In this document: positions 1 through 7,851 of the stretch, piece by piece
How positions within the stretch are numbered: position 1 is the stretch's first letter
Layout of the letters: every line of letters starts with the position of its first letter
Origin: Chitinophaga sp.
GTDB lineage: Bacteria > Bacteroidota > Bacteroidia > Chitinophagales > Chitinophagaceae
Assembly: GCF_019236475.1 (NCBI RefSeq)
Contig: NZ_JAFAIX010000009.1
Coordinates: forward strand, 62,001-126,000
DNA: 64,000 bases
Direction: 5' to 3'
Notes under the pieces: model-generated
Databases searched by the model: none
What the model saw: the letters and a program-made list of their open reading frames with translations, nothing else
What the model was told of the DNA's origin: nothing
Made by a program: the position numbers and the translations under genes

Positions 1-148
1 GTGTTGACCATCTTCATAACCCCTTCTTACACTATTTTCAATATCTTTAATAATGGAATTATCCATCTGGAGAGTATTTCGGGCTAAACATTAAGGTATT
101 TTTAAGAAAGTTTTCCCGTATAAAAGATGGAAGGATAAGACAGAATAT

Positions 149-156
149 TATATTTG
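149..156 (+). promoter_or_regulatory. Candidate Bacteroidota -7 element before lepB
   Basis: The bases read TATATTTG, an exact match to the TAnnTTTG -7 element of Bacteroidota housekeeping promoters. It lies 33 nt before the lepB start. No convincing -33 TTG is seen at the expected distance, so this is only half a promoter by sequence. The first 148 bases hold no gene that can be supported. Confidence 0.35.
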
Positions 157-188
157 CCTTTTTAAGCATTTAACTTAAGCCTAACTGA

Positions 189-1379
189 ATGAACCTGGCA
201 TTTTGGAAAAATAATAAGGACAAGCAGCCCAAGAAAAAGAAGTCTGTGGCTCGGGAATGGCTGGACGCTGGTATATTCGCTATTATAGCCGCTACACTGA
301 TTCGCACTTTTATTTTTGAGGCCTATACTATTCCGACTCCTTCCATGGAGAAAACCCTTCTTGTGAACGACTTCCTGTTTGTAAGCAAGATCAGTTATGG
401 TCCCCGTATTCCGATGACCCCACTGGCAGTGCCTTTCGTACACCATACCATGCCTCTTACCAAAAACACTCCTGCTTATTCAGAAGCGGTGCAATGGAAA
501 TATCGCAGGTTGCCTGGTTTGTCTGACGTAAAACGCTACGATGTAGTGGTATTCAACTTCCCAGAAGGAGATACCGTGGCGCTGGATGCCGCAGATCCAA
601 GCTATTACAGGATGGTGCGTCAGTTTGGATGGTCAGAAGTAAACAACAACTATAAAGTTATTCATCGCCCAGTAGATAAAAGGGAGAACTATATTAAGCG
701 TTGTATGGCAGAAGCTGGTGATACCATCCGTATCGTACACGGACAAGTATTCATCAATGGTCAGGCTGCGCCTGTACCTGCTGGTAGCCAACATCGCTAT
801 ATGATTGAAACCACCGGAGATGCCCTCAATCCAACGCGTATGGAAGAAATGGGTATTACTGGTCCGGATGCTACGATAGATGCCAGTCACTATGTATACA
901 ACCTGACTCCTGAGCAGGCGGCTGCATTGAAACAGTTCCCAGTCGTGAAAAGTCTTGTTGTATTTGAAGAAGCAAATATCAATGTCAACTTCGATTACAA
1001 CGATATCTTCCCACACGATACAACACATTTCCATTGGACAGAAGAAAACTTTGGTCCTTTATACATTCCTAAAAAAGGCGCTACCGTTAAATTGGACGAT
1101 AGCAATATTGCCCTGTACGACCGCGTAATCCGCGTGTATGAAGGCAATACCTTAGAAAGAAAAGATGGTAAATTTATCATCAACGGTCAGGCGACAGACA
1201 GCTATACCTTTAAAATGAACTACTATTGGATGATGGGAGACAATCGTAATAACTCCCTCGATTCCCGCTACTGGGGCTTTGTTCCAGAAGATCACGTAGT
1301 TGGTAAGGCATGGATGATCTGGATGAGCTATGGTGAAGGTGGTATCCGCTGGAGCCGACTGTTCAGAACAATCAAATAA
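189..1379 (+). CDS. lepB: Signal peptidase I
   Basis: This is the inner-membrane serine protease that removes signal peptides from exported proteins. A basic N-terminus (about residues 10-22) is followed by one membrane segment (about 26-45). The catalytic serine lies in PTPSMEKTL (Ser52) and the general-base lysine in YIKRCMAEAGD (Lys170). The conserved MGDNRNNSLDSRYWG box is near residue 350. At 396 residues it is longer than the ~320-residue E. coli enzyme because of an insert between the catalytic boxes, as is usual in Bacteroidota. The cytidine deaminase gene follows 18 nt downstream and is probably co-transcribed. The family assignment is firm. Confidence 0.96.
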   Translation: MNLAFWKNNKDKQPKKKKSVAREWLDAGIFAIIAATLIRTFIFEAYTIPTPSMEKTLLVNDFLFVSKISYGPRIPMTPLAVPFVHHTMPLTKNTPAYSEAVQWKYRRLPGLSDVKRYDVVVFNFPEGDTVALDAADPSYYRMVRQFGWSEVNNNYKVIHRPVDKRENYIKRCMAEAGDTIRIVHGQVFINGQAAPVPAGSQHRYMIETTGDALNPTRMEEMGITGPDATIDASHYVYNLTPEQAAALKQFPVVKSLVVFEEANINVNFDYNDIFPHDTTHFHWTEENFGPLYIPKKGATVKLDDSNIALYDRVIRVYEGNTLERKDGKFIINGQATDSYTFKMNYYWMMGDNRNNSLDSRYWGFVPEDHVVGKAWMIWMSYGEGGIRWSRLFRTIK

Positions 1380-1397
1380 CCCAAAAAAATTACAGTC

Positions 1398-1886
1398 ATG
1401 GCAAAACAACTGCAACAATTCGAATTCTCAGTTTATGATGATATCAAAGAACTGGAAGATGCGGATGCATGGCTGCTCAATGAAGCTCGTGACGTTACGC
1501 AACATGCGTATGCACCATATTCTCATTTCCAGGTTGGAGCCGTAGCAAGGCTCGTTAACGGCGAAATCATCGCTGGCTCCAACCAGGAAAATGCCTCCTT
1601 TCCTGTAGGCCTCTGTGCAGAAAGAGTTGCGCTGGCAGCAGCTGCTTCGGTTTATCCGGATGTAGCCATCGAAACAATCGCTATTAGCTATCATAACCTG
1701 AATGGAGATAGCTCACAACCTATATCTCCTTGTGGCATCTGCAGGCAATCACTGGCAGAAGTAGAAATGCGCCAACAAGAACCTATCCGCCTGATTATGG
1801 GTGGACTTAGTGGTAAAGTATACATTGTGGAAAAGGCAAACGACCTGCTCCCCCTTGCATTCTCCGGCAGCATGCTGTCTATTTGA
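1398..1886 (+). CDS. cdd: Cytidine deaminase
   Basis: The product deaminates cytidine and deoxycytidine to uridine forms in pyrimidine salvage. The zinc site is clear: CAE at residues 73-75 supplies a cysteine ligand and the catalytic glutamate, and PCGIC at 111-115 supplies two more cysteines. The substrate-binding YAPYSHFQVGA segment is at about 38-48. The 162-residue length suits the homotetrameric class, with a somewhat long N-terminus. It sits 18 nt after lepB on the same strand; the two have no known functional link, so this looks like simple co-transcription. Confidence 0.95.
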   Translation: MAKQLQQFEFSVYDDIKELEDADAWLLNEARDVTQHAYAPYSHFQVGAVARLVNGEIIAGSNQENASFPVGLCAERVALAAAASVYPDVAIETIAISYHNLNGDSSQPISPCGICRQSLAEVEMRQQEPIRLIMGGLSGKVYIVEKANDLLPLAFSGSMLSI

Positions 1887-1938
1887 CCCGTGTCTTCCTA
1901 TATAACAAAAAAATAATATCATTAAATTAATATTTATT

Positions 1939-1946
1939 TATATTTG
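1939..1946 (+). promoter_or_regulatory. Candidate -7 element before the TPR gene
   Basis: TATATTTG matches TAnnTTTG and lies 22 nt before the ATG of the TPR protein gene, in an AT-rich gap after cdd. No clear -33 element is visible. It suggests that the TPR gene has its own promoter with a very short leader. Confidence 0.35.
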
Positions 1947-1968
1947 TCGGTATACGTAACTGCCGGAC

Positions 1969-2880
1969 ATGATATCCTGTCGAAAAAACCTGCTGATACC
2001 ATTCTTATTGCTATGGATGGGGATTCAGCCTGCCACAGCGATCCATCGGAATACATCACATGATAAATCCCGACAACTATTACGGGAAGGTCTTGCCCTG
2101 AAGAAATCAGGAAAGCTACTCGCTGCGCGCGAATGCTTTCTGGCGGCTATTCAGGCAGATACTACCTGCGCTGCTGCGTATAGTGAACTGGGAGATAGTT
2201 ACTTTGCAGGTAAGGACTATAAGCTGGCTTTGCAATACAGTTCTCGGGCAAAACAACTGGGAATCACTGCTGCCACGCAGGTGATAGGACTTAGTTATTA
2301 TCATCTTCAACAGTACGACAATGCCCTAGAAGTGCTGCAGGATGCAGTGAATGAGCATCCAGACAACGGACTGCTGCTACAAAAACTGGCACAAATACAA
2401 GGTCAGTTGGGCAACTACCGCGAAAGCATACACTATTATCAGCAAGAGCTGGCAGTAGATAGTACCCACGCAGAAAGCTGGTACGAGTTAGGAATGATGT
2501 ATTTTAATGATGCTGATTTTCCCGCTGCCAGTAAGGCTTTTGATAAAGCTGCTCTGTATGGATGCGATCAACAGGCGCTATTCTGTTTGCATGCAGGCGT
2601 AGCTGCCATGCAATGCGGACAACTGGATAAAAGTATTCAGTTACTGACAAAAGCCAGCCAGTTGCAGCCCGATAATGAACAGGTATTATTTAACCTGGCG
2701 CATGCCAATTACAGGAAAGCAAATTATCCAGCGGCAGTAAATGCCTGGACAGCAGTGTTGAAACATGAACCTGGCAATGCTTTTGCACTGTTTATGTTGG
2801 GGAAATCGTATATGGGTGCAGGTGAGAAAGAGAAGGGAGAGAAATTATGCGATCAGGCACAGCAAATGCCTAATCAATAG
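1969..2880 (+). CDS. Secreted tetratricopeptide repeat protein
   Basis: The N-terminus MISCRKNLLIPFLLLW... ending in ATA is a signal peptide of about 24 residues, so the protein is probably periplasmic. The remainder, from about residue 35 to 300, is a series of roughly seven TPR units, recognisable by A-x-Y-x-x-L-G/A-x-x-x-x-x patterns such as AAAYSELGDSYFAGKDY and AESWYELGMMYFNDADF. TPR arrays are protein-binding scaffolds; the sequence does not show a partner. A strong plus-strand terminator follows at 3040. The specific function is unknown. Confidence 0.85.
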   Translation: MISCRKNLLIPFLLLWMGIQPATAIHRNTSHDKSRQLLREGLALKKSGKLLAARECFLAAIQADTTCAAAYSELGDSYFAGKDYKLALQYSSRAKQLGITAATQVIGLSYYHLQQYDNALEVLQDAVNEHPDNGLLLQKLAQIQGQLGNYRESIHYYQQELAVDSTHAESWYELGMMYFNDADFPAASKAFDKAALYGCDQQALFCLHAGVAAMQCGQLDKSIQLLTKASQLQPDNEQVLFNLAHANYRKANYPAAVNAWTAVLKHEPGNAFALFMLGKSYMGAGEKEKGEKLCDQAQQMPNQ

Positions 2881-3039
2881 ACTAACGACAAAGAATATAC
2901 GTTATATAGATAAAGCTATTCGCCACAGTAGAGAAGTGATTACAAACAACGTTTTACAGGAAAGGCAAGCTCTTGTTACGTTGTGCTGATGACTGTGGTA
3001 TCTTCTTCGGCAGTTTGGCCACGGTGGCTGCAAGCTGCT

Positions 3040-3083
3040 AAACGCTGCGAACCTTTCGGTCCGCAGCGTTTTATTTTTATTAC
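3040..3083 (+). terminator. Terminator after the TPR gene
   Basis: A 10-bp stem (AAACGCTGCG at 3040-3049 pairing with CGCAGCGTTT at 3062-3071) is extended by an inner ACC/GGT helix around a TTTC loop and is followed by TTATTTTTATT. It is oriented for plus-strand transcription and lies just before the 3' end of the convergent argS. The stretch 2881-3039 contains no supportable gene. Confidence 0.8.
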
Positions 3084-5020
3084 ATACGCTCAGGTACGCG
3101 AATACCTAGCAGTTGCATACTTTTTGCAATGGTATTGGCAGTCAACTGAATAATCTGCAGACGCAGTTTTTTCTTCTCTTCATTTTCCGCTTTCGTGATG
3201 GAGTAGGTAGGTACGCCATCCGCTTTTTCTGCATAGAAAGAGTTGAAGGTTTGTGCCAGTTGGAACGCATAATTAGCAATCACAGAAGGGCTCATTTCCT
3301 TATGCGCATCTGCAAGAATACCTGGGAACTGCTCGTTCAGGGAGATCAGTTCTTTCTCCATTGGCAACAAAGTACCGTTGTAGGTATACTTGTTTAGCTC
3401 AGCTACGGCATCTTCATTACCCGGATCACGCAGGATGGATTTGATACGTGCATGTGCATATTGAACGAAAGCGGCGGTGAAGCCGTTCAGGTCAATAGAT
3501 TCTTCCGGGTTGAAGATCATTCTCTTCTTAGGATCTACACGCAGCAAGAAGAATTTCATCGCACCAAGACCGATGGTCTCATACAGTTCATACAGTTCGC
3601 CTTCTGATAAGTCGGACAGTTTTTTAGTGATATGTTCTTTGGTCTTATCTTCCGCGGCTTTCACCATTTCATCGATCATATCATCCGCATCCACTACGGT
3701 ACCTTCACGGCTCTTCATACGACCATGTGGCAGTTCCACCATGCCATAGCTCAGGTGGAAAATACCAGGAGCAGAAGGCTCGCCCAATTTCTCGAGGATG
3801 AGTTGTAATACTTTAAAGTGATAATTCTGTTCATCGGCTACTACATAGATGCTTTGATCCATTTGGTAGTCGTCATATTTCAGGCGGGCAGTACCCAGGT
3901 CCTGCGTCATGTAAACAGAAGTTCCGTCACCACGGAGGAGGAGTTTTTCATCCAGGCCATCAGCGGTGAGGTCGATCCATACGGAGTTATCTTCTTTTTT
4001 GAAGAGTACACCTTTACGCAAACCGTCTTCTACCAGGTCTTTACCTAGGAGGTAAGTCTCGCTTTCGTAGTACATTTTATCGAAGTCAATGCCCAGTTTT
4101 TTATAGGTAACATCGAAGCCTTCGTATACCCATCCGTTCATTTTGTTCCACAGCTCGCGTACTTCAGGGTTGCCGGCTTCCCATTGCTGCAGCATAATTT
4201 TGGCTTGCAACATGATCTCCGTTTTATTACGGGACATCTCTTTGATGTCGCCCATAATTTTCCCTATTTTATCTTCATCGGCCTGTACTTCTGGTTTGTG
4301 GAGTGCAGTTACCAGTTTCTCCAACTTTTCAATTTCAGTGGGGTTGAAGTCGCGGAAATCGCGTTCCAGCACGCGGTCGATGATAGGTTCCGCCTGTTCT
4401 TTCACTACAGATTCAAACTTCACATAGTAGTCGCCTACGAGGTGATCTCCTTTGATACCAGTGGATTGAGGGGTATCGCCGTGGGCGAACTCCTGCCAAG
4501 CCAGCATGGATTTACAAATATGGATACCACGGTCGTTGACCAGGTTGGTTTTAATCACTTCGAAACCGTTTGCCTTCAGGATTTCTGCGATAGAATAACC
4601 TAGGAAGTTATTGCGCAGGTGACCGAGGTGCAGCGGTTTGTTCGTATTGGGAGAGGAATATTCCACCATGACTTTTTTACCATTGGCGGGTTGTATTCCA
4701 AATTTGGTATTGCTGTATTGTTGTTGCAGGAAAGCAGCCCAGTAGCTGTGGTTAATAACGAGGTTCAAGAAACCTTTTACCACATTGAAACCGGAAATCA
4801 GCTCCTGGTGATTGTTTTGCAGGTATTCACCGATTCGTTGGCCGGTTTCTTCCGGTTTTTGTCGGCTGAATTTAGTGAATGGGAAAACGACAATGGTATA
4901 TTCACCTTCGAATTCAGGTTTGGTAATATTGACAGAGATGTCAGCTTCCGTTACCTGCTGGTCGTAAAGTGATTTAATGGCGGCCACTGCGGCCGTTCTG
5001 ATTGATTGAACAACACTCAT
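3080..5020 (-). CDS. argS: Arginine--tRNA ligase
   Basis: This is the class Ia aminoacyl-tRNA synthetase that charges tRNA-Arg. The N-terminal Add-1-like domain (to about residue 110) precedes the HIGH-type box PLHLGHLRNN (about 130-140). The KMSKS counterpart MKSREG, in the form usual for ArgRS, lies in the middle, followed by the DALR anticodon-binding domain ending in GIRVPERM. I start it at the ATG giving MSVVQSIRTAA, the usual ArgRS N-terminus, rather than nine codons upstream; this gives 646 residues. It is convergent with the TPR gene. Confidence 0.96.
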   Translation of the reverse strand: MSVVQSIRTAAVAAIKSLYDQQVTEADISVNITKPEFEGEYTIVVFPFTKFSRQKPEETGQRIGEYLQNNHQELISGFNVVKGFLNLVINHSYWAAFLQQQYSNTKFGIQPANGKKVMVEYSSPNTNKPLHLGHLRNNFLGYSIAEILKANGFEVIKTNLVNDRGIHICKSMLAWQEFAHGDTPQSTGIKGDHLVGDYYVKFESVVKEQAEPIIDRVLERDFRDFNPTEIEKLEKLVTALHKPEVQADEDKIGKIMGDIKEMSRNKTEIMLQAKIMLQQWEAGNPEVRELWNKMNGWVYEGFDVTYKKLGIDFDKMYYESETYLLGKDLVEDGLRKGVLFKKEDNSVWIDLTADGLDEKLLLRGDGTSVYMTQDLGTARLKYDDYQMDQSIYVVADEQNYHFKVLQLILEKLGEPSAPGIFHLSYGMVELPHGRMKSREGTVVDADDMIDEMVKAAEDKTKEHITKKLSDLSEGELYELYETIGLGAMKFFLLRVDPKKRMIFNPEESIDLNGFTAAFVQYAHARIKSILRDPGNEDAVAELNKYTYNGTLLPMEKELISLNEQFPGILADAHKEMSPSVIANYAFQLAQTFNSFYAEKADGVPTYSITKAENEEKKKLRLQIIQLTANTIAKSMQLLGIRVPERM

Positions 5021-5152
5021 GCTGAAAATGATTAATGCGAAGAGCAAAGATAATTGTTTCTAGCAAAGTGCACAAAGTACGTAAAGGGGCTATATACGTA
5101 TAGGGGGTAAAGTTAGGGAGACACGTGCCGCTCTGGTGGGCCATGGAATAAT

Positions 5153-5181
5153 AAAGCCGCGGGATAGTACCCCGCGGCTTT
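5153..5181 (-). terminator. Terminator after the beta-barrel gene
   Basis: An 11-bp perfect stem (AAAGCCGCGGG / CCCGCGGCTTT) with a 7-nt loop lies 32 nt after the stop of the minus-strand outer membrane protein gene. The stem ends in a run of T on the minus strand. It separates that gene from argS, which therefore probably has its own promoter in 5021-5150. Confidence 0.75.
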
Positions 5182-5212
5182 GAATAAATTTGTCTAAAGT
5201 TGAGCTTAGCAA

Positions 5213-5785
5213 TTAGAAAGCATAGAACAGACCGATTTGAGCAACAGAGTTTTTGCTGTTGGTAGAGTAGTCGCTTTTGAAAGCGTCGGTGATACCGAAC
5301 ATGTATCTGCCGGATACGCCTACACCACAATCAAATTTGTAACCCAGACCGAAACCCAGGCCGAAATCAGCACCAGCCATGTATTTTTTCATGTCGGAGG
5401 TGTTGGAGCCTATTTTGTCTTTAGCGCTAGCCAGGAAACTCACCTGTGGACCCGCTTCCAGGTAGAAGCTAGGAGCGATAGAGTATTGCACCATTACAGG
5501 GACGCTGATGTAATCTGCTTTGAAAGTTTCATCAGGAATAGGACTTGGGTTGTTTACTTTCACACCTTGTCCTGAGTACAGTACCTCTGGTTGAATAGCC
5601 CATTCTTTGTTCAGGCCGATGTTTACGAAACCACCAACATTAAAGCCAGCTTTGGTTTTAGCATTGTCTGTATTGGTGAGTTTAGTGATGTTCAGACCAC
5701 CTTTCACACCAAACTTAATGTTTTGTGCTTGTGCGCTCAGTAAAGCTCCTACTGCAAGAACGCCGGACAGAATAAGTTTTTTCAT
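5213..5785 (-). CDS. PorT-family outer membrane beta-barrel protein
   Basis: A signal peptide MKKLILSGVLAVGALLSAQAQ (about 20 residues) is followed by alternating amphipathic beta strands typical of the small eight-stranded PorT/outer-membrane-beta-barrel family, for example FGVKGGLNITKLTN near the N-terminus and QIGLFYAF at the C-terminus with its terminal aromatic residue. Family members are about 180-220 residues; this one is 190 and complete. It is expected in the outer membrane. No ligand or enzymatic activity can be read from the sequence. It is a single-gene unit with its own terminator. Confidence 0.9.
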   Translation of the reverse strand: MKKLILSGVLAVGALLSAQAQNIKFGVKGGLNITKLTNTDNAKTKAGFNVGGFVNIGLNKEWAIQPEVLYSGQGVKVNNPSPIPDETFKADYISVPVMVQYSIAPSFYLEAGPQVSFLASAKDKIGSNTSDMKKYMAGADFGLGFGLGYKFDCGVGVSGRYMFGITDAFKSDYSTNSKNSVAQIGLFYAF

Positions 5786-5901
5786 GATATGTTATTGTTT
5801 GAGGATTCGGGAAAGACAATAACTGTGCCGGATACACGAAAACATATAAATATTTTTTATACTAGATAAAAAGGTGGTCAAGCAGCACAAAAAAACTCCT
5901 G

Positions 5902-6081
5902 CCTGAAGCTGACAAAAAAGTCATTTCAGGACAATCGCTATGCCTGCGGTAGCAACCGGGCGAAGCCCGGAACTCCGCAAGTTGACATCGAAGATGTCAA
6001 CTTATAATGATAATTATCGTTATCTGCGATATTTAAATCGACATCTTCGATGTCGATTTGGTTTGTTTCGCCCTTCGGGCG
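5902..6081. repeat. Cluster of inverted repeats in the 5786-6176 spacer
   Basis: The 391-nt gap between the beta-barrel and OmpA genes has no supportable gene but is full of hairpins. They are CCTGAA..TTCAGG (5902-5930), CCGGGC-GAA-GCCCGG (5956-5970), GTTGACATC-GAA-GATGTCAAC (5981-6001), AAATCGACATC-TTC-GATGTCGATTT (6035-6059) and CGCCC-TTC-GGGCG (6069-6081). Apart from the first, all have 3-nt loops. The 15-nt core GACATCGAAGATGTC at 5984 recurs in inverted orientation at 6040, so the two hairpins could also pair with each other. A palindromic GATAATTATC (6009-6018) lies between them. The role is unknown. Confidence 0.8.
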
Positions 6082-6112
6082 GTGACGCTGCGCTGAGCTT
6101 TGGGAGAGCCCC

Positions 6113-6163
6113 AAAAATAAAAAGGGAAAGGACGTCGCAGACGTCCTTTCCCTTTTTATTTTT
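6113..6163 (-). terminator. Long perfect terminator hairpin after the OmpA gene
   Basis: A perfect 24-bp stem (6113-6136 with 6140-6163) closes a GCA loop. The core AAGGGAAAGGACGTC pairs with GACGTCCTTTCCCTT, and the outer arms are A/T-rich, giving a U-tract on either strand. It lies 14 nt after the OmpA stop on the minus strand and could work in both directions. Confidence 0.85.
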
Positions 6164-6176
6164 GATATAGCTTGTA

Positions 6177-7550
6177 TTAGAAGATCGTAAACTCTACGCG
6201 GCGGTTTTTCTGACGGCCAGCGGCAGTTTTATTGGAAGCGATAGGTTGGGTAGGACCATAACCCACCGCTTCAATTTTATTTGTCAGCACCCCTTTAGCT
6301 ACGAGGTAGTTTTTAACGGATTCTGCTCTTTCTTTAGACAGTTCCATATTCCGTTTGAGGCTACCTACGTTATCGGTGTGGCCTGAGAGTTTAAGGTTCA
6401 GATTTTTGCGTTTGAGGAGTTCGGCCACTCTATCCAGAGAAGGATAGGATTCAGGTTTGATCGAAGCTTTTGCAAAGTCGAATTCGAGGTTGCGGATAGC
6501 TTCTTTCACAATACCTCTGTCTTCTTCTGTGATGATTACTTTTTCTTCCACTTTTGGCGCTTCTGGCACTGGGAGTGGGCAACCGCTTCCATCCACTTTT
6601 ACGCCTGGAGGTGTATTCGGGCATTTATCGAAGAAGTCGGATACGCCATCACCATCAGAATCTTTTGTCAATATGGCCATATCGGCAGCCATCCTGGCAT
6701 TAGCGGCATTGGCAGCGTCCAGTTTGGCACGTGTGGCCAAATTTTCGGCTGTCAGTTCTTGGTACATTTGTTTGGCCGGGTTGTGGAACTGGAGTTGAGG
6801 TCTTCCTTTTTTACCCAGGGCGAATTCCAGGCCCACGTGGCCATAGGAGAATTTATCCTTGTTGGGACCATAATAGTAGCCATCAAGGTTATCGCCATCT
6901 GTGTAGTACATGGTGTATCCCAAATCCAGGTTAATGAGGTCGGAGAGTTTGAATTTAATCCCAGCGCCAACGGGGATTACCAATTCACTGATGGTGCCAC
7001 CTGGCTTGTAATCCACGGTAGAACCATTTCTTAAAGTGAGGGTAGGGCTGTAACCTGCCAAACCTCCACCCACAGTGGCATAGAGGGTAGCTATATTCTG
7101 GCGGGTGAGCCAGTTAACAGTGGTGATGTTGAAGATGGCGCTAAATGTACCCGTGTATTTCAATTTGGTTTTGAATTCCAGGTAAGGACTATTGGGAGGC
7201 ATACCATTACCAAGATTCTTATCATTAGTACCTCTCAGTTGTCCGCCCATATAATCCAGCCGTAGGCCGAAGAAATGGAGGATTTGGTACTGAACATAGG
7301 CGCCGTAACCAAAATCGGCTTTCCACTTGGTAAAATCGTTACTGCCGCCAGTAATAGCTACAGGAGCGGTTGCGCCGCCATTAATACCGAGGTACCACTT
7401 TTTGTACTCTTTACCACCTTTGAATAATGGGGCTTTGGGTTCATTGGTTTCCCCTTCTACAGTAACAGTGGCTTCTTGTTGGGCCTTGGCAATAAATGGC
7501 ATGAATGCCAGGAAGGCTATGGCGAATTGCCATATCATGGTTCTTTTCAT
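6177..7550 (-). CDS. OmpA-family protein with beta-barrel and thrombospondin-3-like linker
   Basis: The protein tethers the outer membrane to peptidoglycan. From the N-terminus: a signal peptide MKRTMIWQFAIAFLAFMPFIAKAQ, a beta-barrel (about residues 45-270), a helical linker, a calcium-binding DSDGDGVSDFFDKCPNTPPG segment, and a C-terminal OmpA domain with the peptidoglycan-binding LSGHTDNVGSLKRNMELSKERA motif ending RRVEFTIF. I chose the ATG at 7550 because it begins the signal peptide; the frame is open 43 codons further upstream. Length is 457 residues. It is monocistronic, with its own long terminator. Confidence 0.93.
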   Translation of the reverse strand: MKRTMIWQFAIAFLAFMPFIAKAQQEATVTVEGETNEPKAPLFKGGKEYKKWYLGINGGATAPVAITGGSNDFTKWKADFGYGAYVQYQILHFFGLRLDYMGGQLRGTNDKNLGNGMPPNSPYLEFKTKLKYTGTFSAIFNITTVNWLTRQNIATLYATVGGGLAGYSPTLTLRNGSTVDYKPGGTISELVIPVGAGIKFKLSDLINLDLGYTMYYTDGDNLDGYYYGPNKDKFSYGHVGLEFALGKKGRPQLQFHNPAKQMYQELTAENLATRAKLDAANAANARMAADMAILTKDSDGDGVSDFFDKCPNTPPGVKVDGSGCPLPVPEAPKVEEKVIITEEDRGIVKEAIRNLEFDFAKASIKPESYPSLDRVAELLKRKNLNLKLSGHTDNVGSLKRNMELSKERAESVKNYLVAKGVLTNKIEAVGYGPTQPIASNKTAAGRQKNRRVEFTIF

Positions 7551-7756
7551 AAGAATGAACATTAAAGCGGATGAACAATAAAAAATGGTTGATAAGGCTC
7601 GGGGATAATAGAATCTTTTGGGCGGGCAGAGGTTATGAACAATCGAGCCCCCGTAATTGTCTAATAAGGACATCAGCAATCTGACGTCTGGGGACGCTAT
7701 GGGTAAAAATAGTGATTATTCATTTAATTCAGCAGTAATTACTTAAAAAAATCGGA

Positions 7757-7771
7757 CTGACATATTTTCAG
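7757..7771 (+). promoter_or_regulatory. Palindrome in the dnaK promoter region
   Basis: CTGACATATTTTCAG is an imperfect inverted repeat (CTGA.A / T.TCAG halves) placed just upstream of the candidate sigma-54-like element of dnaK. It could be an activator or repressor site. The 301-nt gap 7551-7851 holds nothing else that can be supported apart from the promoter elements. Confidence 0.35.
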
Positions 7772-7782
7772 ATTCTTGCCGC

Positions 7783-7799
7783 TTGGCATAATCATTGAC
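7783..7799 (+). promoter_or_regulatory. Possible sigma-54-like -24/-12 promoter of dnaK
   Basis: The stretch TTGGCATAATCATTGAC resembles the sigma-54 consensus TGGCACN5TTGC. The GG at 7785-7786 is followed, after exactly 10 nt, by GA where the consensus has GC. The dnaK start lies 53 nt downstream. The match is imperfect at the -12 element, so this is a candidate only. Confidence 0.3.
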
Positions 7800-7851
7800 A
7801 ATTTTCCGCAAACACGCATTTTACTTACAACTAAAGGAGAATCTTAATACT

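Noticed and set aside
1..17. Possible start of a minus-strand gene (ATG at 17 or 11 with an AAGGGG-like upstream sequence)
   Set aside because: Only five codons fit inside the window, so it cannot be supported.
5940..6170. 76-codon open frame across the hairpin cluster
   Set aside because: It reads through perfect inverted repeats and a terminator; the translation reflects those repeats and there is no plausible start site.
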